Below, piece after piece: positions 1 to 5,127 of a stretch of DNA of 5,127 nucleotides (the first letter of the stretch is position 1; every line of letters starts with the position of its first letter). Under the pieces are notes generated by a model. The model made no database searches, was not told where the DNA came from, and saw nothing but the letters and a program-made list of their open reading frames with translations. Position numbers and translations under genes: made by a program. Origin of the DNA: Paracoccaceae bacterium. GTDB lineage: Bacteria; Pseudomonadota; Alphaproteobacteria; Rhodobacterales; Rhodobacteraceae. The stretch spans positions 1-5,127 of the forward strand of contig JAPOSK010000561.1 in assembly GCA_026709725.1 (NCBI GenBank), written 5' to 3'.

Positions 1-1
1 G

Positions 2-466
2 GCACTTTCACGGCAAGGGTTGCCAACGCTGCGCACACGCTACAAGACGAACAACCTCGTGCAGCGGGGTGCGTACACGCTTGCAAACTCGACCGGCCGC
101 CGAAGGGTCATACTGCTGGCCAGCGGCTCTGAGGTCATGATCGCGATGGCAGCCCGCGACGAACTCGAAAACCGGGGTGTTGGCACGCGCGTCGTCAGCG
201 TGCCGTGCTGGGAACTTTTTGCAGAACAGGATGAGGCGTATCGTCGGCGTGTTCTGCCATCCGGCCCGGTTCGGATTGCGATTGAAGCCGGGATTGGTCA
301 GGGCTGGGAGCGCTGGACGATTGGCGAGCGCGGCAGGGAGGGCAAGGCAGCGTTTATCGGGATGACCGGCTTTGGTGCTTCGGCTCCGGCCGCTGATCTG
401 TATCGCCACTTTGGCATTACTGCAGAAGCCGTGATAGAAAAAGCTCTGGAGCTCTGTGGGCTCTAG
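2..466 (+). CDS. tkt: Transketolase, C-terminal part (5' end outside the window)
   Basis: Transketolase moves two-carbon ketol units between sugar phosphates in the cytoplasm, using thiamine diphosphate, in the pentose phosphate and Calvin-type pathways. The reading frame is open to the left edge; 154 residues of the C-terminal end are visible. The segment [11 protein letters not shown] at the edge matches the end of the family's pyrimidine-binding domain (usually LxLTRQ.LPTL). It is followed by the C-terminal domain with [41 protein letters not shown] and [21 protein letters not shown], all typical of bacterial transketolase. A TTG at 20 is an internal leucine codon, not a start, because the homology continues upstream of it. 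The stretch between GWERW and FIGMTGFG ([11 protein letters not shown]) looks a few residues longer than in E. coli TktA as I recall it, and is rich in charge. The gap to gap is 35 bases without a terminator, so co-transcription is likely. The family call is firm; the N-terminal catalytic part cannot be inspected. Confidence 0.95.
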   Translation, partial: ALSRQGLPTLRTRYKTNNLVQRGAYTLANSTGRRRVILLASGSEVMIAMAARDELENRGVGTRVVSVPCWELFAEQDEAYRRRVLPSGPVRIAIEAGIGQGWERWTIGERGREGKAAFIGMTGFGASAPAADLYRHFGITAEAVIEKALELCGL

Positions 467-489
467 CGCCGGATTATCGGGCAGGATTT

Positions 490-494
490 GGGAG
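490..494 (+). promoter_or_regulatory. Ribosome binding site of gap (supports the TTG start)
   Basis: GGGAG lies 7 bases before the TTG at 502. This is good Shine-Dalgarno spacing and supports TTG as the start codon; no ATG lies in frame nearby that would keep the conserved N-terminus. Confidence 0.6.
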
Positions 495-501
495 TACGAC
501 A

Positions 502-1503
502 TTGGCTGTAAAGGTTGGAATTAACGGCTTTGGCCGAATCGGCAGAAATGTCCTTCGTGCCATCGTGGAAGCGAAACGGGATGATATTGAAGTCGTTGCT
601 GTCAACGACCTTGCAGCGATTGAAGACCTTGCCCACATGCTGGAATTCGACTCGGTGCATGGACGATTCGCGGCACCGGTCGCGATTGACGGAAATGCAT
701 TGCAGGTCGGCGGCATGACCATGGCCGTATCGGCGCGTCGCAACCCGGGGGAACTTGCATGGAACACCGTTGATGTGGCTCTGGAATGCACCGGTCTTTT
801 CACCGACCGCGAATCGGCCGGAAAACATCTGGAAAACGGTTCAGCAAAGGTCCTGGTGTCAGCACCCGCCAAAGATGTGGACCGCACAGTCGTTATGGGC
901 GTCAACGATGCCGACCTCGAAGCCGGTGATACGATTGTGTCCAATGCATCCTGCACAACAAATTGTCTTGCTCCAGTGGCCAAGGTTTTGAACGAAGCGA
1001 TTGGCATTGATCAGGGTTTTATGACGACCGTGCATGCCTATACGGGCAACCAGCCAACGCTGGACACCCTGGGTGGCAATCTCTATCGGTCCCGTGCTGC
1101 GGCACTGTCGATGATTCCAACGACAACCGGAGCAGCAAGAGCTGTGGGTCTGGTCCTGCCGGAGCTGCAGGGCAGGCTCGATGGTGTGGCTCTTCGGGTC
1201 CCTGTTCCCAATGTCTCGGTTGTCGATCTCACATTCACGGCTGCCCGGGCAACGTCTGTCGGGGAAATCAATGCCGCCATCTGCGCAGCTGCTGAAGGGC
1301 CGATGGCGGGGATACTTGGGGTGACGGGTCGACCAAACGTGTCGATTGACTTCAACCATGACAGCCGGTCATCGGTGTTTCATCTTGACCAGACACGGGT
1401 GATGGATGGGACTCTGTGCCGGATTCTCTCATGGTATGACAATGAATGGGGCTTTTCCAATCGAATGGCGGATGTGGCAGTGCGGATGCATGCGCTCCGT
1501 TGA
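502..1503 (+). CDS. gap: Glyceraldehyde-3-phosphate dehydrogenase, phosphorylating (type I)
   Basis: Cytoplasmic enzyme that reversibly oxidises glyceraldehyde 3-phosphate with NAD+ and phosphate to 1,3-bisphosphoglycerate. The 333-residue length is normal for the family. The N-terminal Rossmann fold begins VGINGFGRIGRN (residues 5-16). Asp36 in VNDL is at the position that usually selects NAD+ over NADP+. The catalytic Cys151 sits in SNASCTTNC and the catalytic His178 in TTVHAYTG. The phosphate-site segment PTTTGAA (206-212), Arg232 and the C-terminal WYDNEWGFSNR (311-321) are all present. The start is TTG: it gives the standard MAVKVGINGFG N-terminus and has a GGGAG site 7 bases upstream. 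In the S-loop the residues after LDT are LGGNLYRSR, where many bacterial enzymes have HKDL.R.R; this region borders the cofactor site, and its effect here is unknown. It lies between tkt and pgk, the partner that uses its product, in a likely operon. Dual NAD/NADP use cannot be ruled out from sequence. Confidence 0.97.
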   Translation: MAVKVGINGFGRIGRNVLRAIVEAKRDDIEVVAVNDLAAIEDLAHMLEFDSVHGRFAAPVAIDGNALQVGGMTMAVSARRNPGELAWNTVDVALECTGLFTDRESAGKHLENGSAKVLVSAPAKDVDRTVVMGVNDADLEAGDTIVSNASCTTNCLAPVAKVLNEAIGIDQGFMTTVHAYTGNQPTLDTLGGNLYRSRAAALSMIPTTTGAARAVGLVLPELQGRLDGVALRVPVPNVSVVDLTFTAARATSVGEINAAICAAAEGPMAGILGVTGRPNVSIDFNHDSRSSVFHLDQTRVMDGTLCRILSWYDNEWGFSNRMADVAVRMHALR

Positions 1504-1522
1504 GTCCGGCGATCCGGTCATC

Positions 1523-1536
1523 AGACCCCAGGGTCT
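1523..1536 (+). other. Small inverted repeat in the gap-pgk gap
   Basis: AGACCC (1523-1528) and GGGTCT (1531-1536) are perfect reverse complements separated by two bases, so RNA could form a short hairpin (five pairs with a four-base loop is more realistic). No run of T follows, so it does not look like an intrinsic terminator. It could be a processing or stability element between gap and pgk, or chance. Confidence 0.3.
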
Positions 1537-1560
1537 CCAGAAACATCCGGGCTGGTCCGC

Positions 1561-2748
1561 ATGACCCGGTCCTGGCTGACACTTGATGAGCTGGACCTTG
1601 CCCGTCGGCGGGTTCTCGTGCGGGTCGACATCATTGTGCCGATGAATGATGGTCGTGTCATTGACGACTCGCGCATTCGGGCAATCCGTCCAACCATAAC
1701 GGAGATTCTCCATCGTGGTGGGGTTGTGGTTCTTGCCGCCCATCTTGGCCGCCCAAAGGGCAAGGCCGATGAATCCCTGTCACTGAACCGGCTTCGGCCG
1801 GCACTTGCGGACATTCTGGGGCAATCGGTTGTACTGCATCGTGACATCGCCCGCGGTCCGGACGGATCCCTGGATGCCGACTCGATTCATCTGCTTGAGA
1901 ATCTGCGTTTTGCATCCGGTGAGACCGGAAACGATCCGGTGTTTTGTCAGCACCTTGCCCAATGGGGCGATGTCTACTGCAATGATGCCTTTGCTGTCTC
2001 GCATCGGGCCCATGCATCAACCTGCGGCATCACGACGCTCCTGCCATCGGCAGCGGGACGTCTGCTTGAAAGGGAACTTGCGGTCCTGACAAAAATTACG
2101 ACAGAGCCAGACTCGCCGGTTGCGGCTGTTGTTGGCGGCGCAAAGATATCCACAAAGATCTCCCTGCTTGCATCACTGACATCAATGACAGACCATGTGT
2201 TTGTCGGTGGTGGAATGGCCAACACGTTTTTTCTTGCTCAGGGCCGAACGATCGGCGCATCGCTCGCCGAACCCGACGCTGTGGCAGAAGTGCACAGAAT
2301 TGAAGAAACGGCCCGGCAGAATGCATGCGAGATCCACCTGCCCCATGATGTTGTTTGTGCCAGACAACTGCGACCGGGTGCCCGGCATGCCATCCTCAAA
2401 CCTCCCAGCTGTCCGGTCGATCAGATGATTCTTGATACCGGACCGGACAGCGTCGCACGGTTCAACGATATTCTTGCCGATGCCCGGACAATTCTCTGGA
2501 ATGGACCAATCGGTGCCTTTGAGACGCCTCCTTTTGATCAGGGATCAATCGCGCTTGCCCGGTCGATTGCAGCCAGGAGCGAGAGCGGCGATTGCATCTC
2601 AATTGCGGGTGGCGGTGAAACCCTTGCTGTCATCAGCAGGGCCGGTGTTGGAAAGCAATTCGGTCATCTCTCGACGGGCGGCGGTGCTTTTCTGGCCTTT
2701 TTGCAGGGCGATGAATTGCCGGCAATTCAGGCCCTCGGCAACCACTGA
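1561..2748 (+). CDS. pgk: Phosphoglycerate kinase
   Basis: Cytoplasmic monomeric kinase that transfers phosphate between 1,3-bisphosphoglycerate and ADP, giving 3-phosphoglycerate and ATP, reversibly. The 395 residues match bacterial family length. N-domain substrate residues visible are Asp23, the Arg of DSRIR, the AHLGRPKG motif, LLENLRF and SHRAHAST. C-domain nucleotide residues include GGAKISTK, VGGGMANTF, WNGPIGAFE, the AGGGET loop and STGGGAFLAFLQG near the end. The ATG at 1561 gives the usual short lead into LDELDLARRRVLVRVD; the next in-frame ATG (Met28) would remove the first strand. The Shine-Dalgarno is weak. Oddity: the signature usually reads R-x-D-x-N-V-P, but here it is RVDIIVP, so the Asn at position 25, a 3-phosphoglycerate contact in studied enzymes, is Ile (codon ATT at 1633-1635). 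All other key residues seem intact, so an active enzyme is still likely. It follows gap by 57 bases and precedes ftsB by 83 bases. Confidence 0.96.
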   Translation: MTRSWLTLDELDLARRRVLVRVDIIVPMNDGRVIDDSRIRAIRPTITEILHRGGVVVLAAHLGRPKGKADESLSLNRLRPALADILGQSVVLHRDIARGPDGSLDADSIHLLENLRFASGETGNDPVFCQHLAQWGDVYCNDAFAVSHRAHASTCGITTLLPSAAGRLLERELAVLTKITTEPDSPVAAVVGGAKISTKISLLASLTSMTDHVFVGGGMANTFFLAQGRTIGASLAEPDAVAEVHRIEETARQNACEIHLPHDVVCARQLRPGARHAILKPPSCPVDQMILDTGPDSVARFNDILADARTILWNGPIGAFETPPFDQGSIALARSIAARSESGDCISIAGGGETLAVISRAGVGKQFGHLSTGGGAFLAFLQGDELPAIQALGNH

Positions 2749-2810
2749 TGCCGACAATTCCGGCACAGAAGACCTTGCATTGAAACCCGGCATCCATGTA
2801 AGACGACCAT

Positions 2811-2817
2811 GAAGGGG
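2811..2817 (+). promoter_or_regulatory. Possible ribosome binding site for the FtsB-like gene
   Basis: GAAGGGG is the strongest purine-rich stretch ahead of the ATG at 2832, but it ends 14 bases before it, which is longer than usual. No other in-frame start exists between the upstream stop TAA (2799-2801) and 2832, so ATG 2832 remains the best choice. Confidence 0.35.
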
Positions 2818-2831
2818 AAACGGGTTCTGTC

Positions 2832-3140
2832 ATGAATGCACCCAGACGAACAGCGATATCACGCTTGGCGGAGTCATTGATCTATGCGCTCCTGACGTCT
2901 GTGATTGCATTTTTTCTCTATGCGTCATTCTTTGGACAGCATGGCCTCATCACCCAGGTCACTGTCCGCGATGAGCTTGTTGTCCTGCAGAAGGATCATG
3001 CCAGAATCCAGTCCGAAGTCGAGGCAATGCGCAACAAGACACGCCGGGTCTCCAACGACTACCTGGATCTTGATCTGCTTGACGAACTCGCCCGTGATCT
3101 GCTTGGCTATATCCGGGTGGGTGAAGTGATCGTGAATTGA
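2832..3140 (+). CDS. ftsB: FtsB/DivIC-family septum formation protein
   Basis: A 102-residue bitopic membrane protein of the divisome. In studied bacteria FtsB binds FtsL and FtsQ and helps activate septal peptidoglycan synthesis. The protein has a short basic cytoplasmic N-terminus (MNAPRRTAISR), one hydrophobic transmembrane segment at about residues 16-34 and the short FFGQHGLI turn typical of the family. A predicted coiled coil follows at about 44-72 (ELVVLQKDHARIQSEVEAM). The conserved C-terminal segment DLDLLDELARDLLGY (79-93) and GEVIV end the protein. Size and order of these parts match the alphaproteobacterial proteins found next to pdhA, often annotated septum formation initiator. 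Sequence similarity in this family is low, so the symbol ftsB is by architecture and neighbourhood. It stands between pgk and pdhA, with 83 bases upstream and 67 downstream; it has no metabolic role that I know of. In many relatives the upstream neighbour is eno; here it is pgk. Confidence 0.85.
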   Translation: MNAPRRTAISRLAESLIYALLTSVIAFFLYASFFGQHGLITQVTVRDELVVLQKDHARIQSEVEAMRNKTRRVSNDYLDLDLLDELARDLLGYIRVGEVIVN

Positions 3141-3193
3141 CCGGTCCGGGCCAGACCTGCAGACAGATGTCCACAGGCTTGCAGCAGACTCTC

Positions 3194-3197
3194 AGGG
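3194..3197 (+). promoter_or_regulatory. Ribosome binding site of pdhA
   Basis: AGGG lies 10 bases before the ATG at 3208, an acceptable though short Shine-Dalgarno. It favours this ATG over the ATG at 3203, which is in another frame. Confidence 0.4.
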
Positions 3198-3207
3198 TCC
3201 TGATGGC

Positions 3208-4227
3208 ATGACCGTCAAAGGCACCGGATCATCCAGGAGTGGCAAGCGCAAGGCAACCCGCAGGGAATTGTTGCGCTGCTACCGGGAAATGCTGCTCATC
3301 CGCAGGTTTGAGGAAAAGGCCGGGCAGCTTTACGGCATGGGGCTGATCGGGGGATTTTGTCACCTTTACATCGGTCAGGAGGCTGTCGTTGTCGGTATAC
3401 AGTCTGTCGCAAGGCCGGAGGACACATGCATCACCGGCTATCGTGATCATGGTCATATGCTTGCCTGCGGGATGGATCCAAAGGGAGTCATGGCTGAGCT
3501 CACGGGTCGTGCCAGCGGTTTTTCGCGGGGCAAGGGCGGCTCAATGCACATCTTCAGCCGGGAGAAAAACTTCCTTGGTGGTCACGGCATTGTTGCAGCG
3601 CAGGTCCCTCTTGGTGCCGGATTGGCTCTGGCAGCCAGATACAGGGGCGAAAAAAGCGTATCCTTTACGTATTTTGGCGATGGAGCCGCCAATCAGGGTC
3701 AGGTTTATGAGACATTCAACATGGCCAGTCTCTGGAAACTTCCCGTGGTCTTCGTGATCGAGAACAACCAGTATGCAATGGGCACAAGCCTTGAGCGGGC
3801 CTCATCAACACCCGAACTGTATGCGCGGGGTCAGGCTTTTGCCATACCGGGCGAGTCCGTTGACGGGATGGATGTCCTCGCAGTCCGGGATGCCGGTCGC
3901 AAGGCCGCCAGACACTGTCGCAGCGGCAAGGGCCCCTATATCCTGGAAATGCTCACCTATCGCTATCGGGGGCACTCCATGTCAGATCCTGCCAAGTACC
4001 GAACCCGGGAGGAGGTTCAGGCCATACGCAGGACACGTGATCCGATTGAGCATACCCGCAATGACATGCTTGCCCGTGAACTTGTCGATGAGTCAGAGAT
4101 CAGGGAAATTGATACGGAGGTTCGGGAAATCATCAACCATGCCGCCGATTTTGCCCGCACCGAACCTGAGCCGGATGACAGTGAGCTCTCCACGGATATT
4201 TTGCGTGAACCGGTTCCTCGACCATGA
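3208..4227 (+). CDS. pdhA: Pyruvate dehydrogenase E1 component, alpha subunit
   Basis: With PdhB it forms the alpha2-beta2 E1 enzyme, which decarboxylates pyruvate on thiamine diphosphate and passes the acetyl group to lipoyl groups of the cytoplasmic pyruvate dehydrogenase complex. The 339 residues match alphaproteobacterial PdhA. Visible motifs are [12 protein letters not shown] (32-43), [12 protein letters not shown] (48-59) and GYRDHGH (77-83), the last around the diphosphate site. [16 protein letters not shown] (121-136) comes next, then the thiamine-diphosphate/Mg motif GDG (157-159) with Asn186-Asn187, and the active-site loop [16 protein letters not shown] (251-266). That loop corresponds to the one regulated by phosphorylation in mitochondria, though no bacterial kinase is implied. 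[16 protein letters not shown] strongly favours pyruvate E1 alpha. Acetoin dehydrogenase and branched-chain E1 alpha are related alternatives, but the FtsB-like neighbour and lipoyl-type PdhB argue against them. The N-terminus is basic and probably flexible. The stop TGA overlaps the pdhB start as ATGA, indicating translational coupling. Confidence 0.96.
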   Translation: MTVKGTGSSRSGKRKATRRELLRCYREMLLIRRFEEKAGQLYGMGLIGGFCHLYIGQEAVVVGIQSVARPEDTCITGYRDHGHMLACGMDPKGVMAELTGRASGFSRGKGGSMHIFSREKNFLGGHGIVAAQVPLGAGLALAARYRGEKSVSFTYFGDGAANQGQVYETFNMASLWKLPVVFVIENNQYAMGTSLERASSTPELYARGQAFAIPGESVDGMDVLAVRDAGRKAARHCRSGKGPYILEMLTYRYRGHSMSDPAKYRTREEVQAIRRTRDPIEHTRNDMLARELVDESEIREIDTEVREIINHAADFARTEPEPDDSELSTDILREPVPRP

Positions 4228-5127
4228 GCAAGATCATTGACATTCTTCTGCCCTCCCTCTCACCCACGATGGAATCGGGCAAGCTGGCGATTTGGCATGT
4301 CAAGGAAGGGGACAGTGTCACCCCCGGCGATATCATTGCCGAAATCGAAACCGACAAGGCGGTGATGGAGTTTGAGGCTGTGGATGAGGGCACAATCAAG
4401 AAACTGATCACCCCGGCCGGGACTGACAATCTGCCCGTGAACACGCCCATTGCCGAACTCGAAGTTGGCGGGGACGATCCGGCGGCACCGGCACGCCCGG
4501 CCAAAGCCCCCCCTGACCCACCGGCAGTCTCTGTCCCCGCGGAACAGGTTCCGCCCGTCACCACAACACCCCCCGCCCCTCCCGAGGCAGCACATATCCC
4601 TGAAACCATTCGCTCCAGCGGGACGGCGGTGCAGACACTCTCTGTCCGGGAGGCCTTGCGCGATGCCATGGCCGAGGAGATGCGGCGCGATGAGACGGTG
4701 TTTCTCATGGGTGAGGAAGTCGCCGAATATCAGGGAGCCTATAAAGTTTCCCAGGGATTGCTTGAGGAATTCGGAGCCCGACGCGTTGTTGACACCCCGA
4801 TCACCGAGCACGGGTTTGCCGGTATGGGCATTGGAGCAGCCCTTGGGGGACTCCGTCCCATCGTTGAGTTTATGACATTCAATTTTGCCATGCAGGCCAT
4901 TGACCAGATCATCAATTCTGCTGCCAAGATTCTCTACATGTCCGGTGGCCAGATCAACTGTCCGATTGTCTTCCGGGGGCCCAATGGTGCCGCCGCACGG
5001 GTCGCCGCACAACACAGCCAGGACTATGCCTCCTGGTATGCCCATATCCCGGGACTCAAGGTTGTCCAGCCCTATTCAGCTGCAGATGCCAAAGGCTTGC
5101 TCAAGTCGGCCATCCGCGATCCGAACC
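4224..5127 (+). CDS. pdhB: Pyruvate dehydrogenase E1 component, beta subunit, with N-terminal lipoyl domain (3' end outside the window)
   Basis: Beta half of the E1 enzyme. The frame from ATG 4224 stays open to the right edge; 301 residues are visible, and the full protein is probably about 450-480 residues. Residues 4-80 form a biotinyl/lipoyl domain: [17 protein letters not shown], then [12 protein letters not shown] with Lys45 as the predicted lipoylated lysine. A Pro/Ala-rich flexible linker spans about 82-125. The E1 beta domain starts near 137 with [15 protein letters not shown]. It continues with [17 protein letters not shown], where Glu165 aligns with the glutamate that activates the cofactor pyrimidine ring. 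[60 protein letters not shown] (His264) and GLKVV follow. Lipoyl-E1 beta fusions are known in Alphaproteobacteria, where lipoyl groups are carried by E1 beta as well as E2. No clear Shine-Dalgarno precedes the start, so translation probably depends on coupling to pdhA through the 4-base overlap. E2 (pdhC) and lpd would be expected downstream, outside the window. Confidence 0.95.
   Translation, partial: MSKIIDILLPSLSPTMESGKLAIWHVKEGDSVTPGDIIAEIETDKAVMEFEAVDEGTIKKLITPAGTDNLPVNTPIAELEVGGDDPAAPARPAKAPPDPPAVSVPAEQVPPVTTTPPAPPEAAHIPETIRSSGTAVQTLSVREALRDAMAEEMRRDETVFLMGEEVAEYQGAYKVSQGLLEEFGARRVVDTPITEHGFAGMGIGAALGGLRPIVEFMTFNFAMQAIDQIINSAAKILYMSGGQINCPIVFRGPNGAAARVAAQHSQDYASWYAHIPGLKVVQPYSAADAKGLLKSAIRDPN

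Noticed and set aside
20..22. TTG at 20 as the start of a small independent gene
   Set aside because: Transketolase homology continues upstream of it to the window edge, so it is an internal Leu codon.
463..1007. Minus-strand open frames opposite gap
   Set aside because: Opposite a gene with intact catalytic motifs; no recognisable domains and no ribosome site, so treated as shadows.
2749..2765. TGCCG/CGGCA inverted repeat just after the pgk stop as a terminator
   Set aside because: The stem is only five pairs with a seven-base loop and no T run follows; too weak to call a terminator.
2775..2803. Possible sigma-70 type promoter ahead of ftsB (TTGCAT ... GTAAGA)
   Set aside because: The -35 matches only at TTG and there is no credible -10 box at 16-18 bases spacing.
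3141..3207. Hidden regulatory element or terminator between ftsB and pdhA
   Set aside because: Only short palindromes (ACCGGT, CTGCAG) and a four-pair stem could be found; nothing exceeds chance for 67 bases.
4133..5045. Long open frames on the minus strand opposite pdhB (191 and 261 codons)
   Set aside because: They lie antisense to a clear lipoyl-E1 beta coding frame, their translations are low-complexity Gly/Ala or resemble no family, and codon-bias shadows explain them.

Overview
This window looks like a piece of an alphaproteobacterial chromosome of moderately high G+C content. It carries central carbon metabolism genes, all on the + strand and tightly packed. The assignment to Alphaproteobacteria rests on two things. 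One is the run ftsB-like - pdhA - pdhB. The other is the pyruvate dehydrogenase E1 beta subunit carrying an N-terminal lipoyl domain, an architecture known from that class. I cannot place it to genus.

Layout: (1) the 3' end of a transketolase gene (tkt, cut by the left edge, stop at 464-466); (2) gap, glyceraldehyde-3-phosphate dehydrogenase, 502-1503, with a TTG start; (3) pgk, phosphoglycerate kinase, 1561-2748; (4) a small FtsB/DivIC-type septum protein gene, 2832-3140; (5) pdhA, pyruvate dehydrogenase E1 alpha, 3208-4227; (6) pdhB, lipoyl-domain-fused E1 beta, from 4224 to the right edge, where it is cut. Gaps between genes are 35, 57, 83 and 67 bases, and pdhA/pdhB overlap by 4 bases. 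No convincing terminator or promoter is visible, so the whole window could be read as one transcript, although an internal promoter ahead of ftsB cannot be excluded. No intergenic stretch exceeds 300 bases.

Function: transketolase links the pentose phosphate and Calvin-type sugar rearrangements to glyceraldehyde-3-phosphate. Gap and Pgk convert that triose phosphate to 3-phosphoglycerate (or the reverse in gluconeogenesis). PdhA and PdhB form the thiamine-diphosphate-dependent E1 component that commits pyruvate to acetyl-CoA. The FtsB-like gene is a cell-division protein that commonly sits beside pdhA in this class.

No mobile element, CRISPR array, RNA gene or exotic system is visible. The most notable details are an Asn-to-Ile change at a substrate-binding signature position of Pgk, the direct joining of the tkt-gap-pgk block to the ftsB-pdh block with no enolase gene between them, and a possible hairpin and start-codon pairing ahead of pgk.
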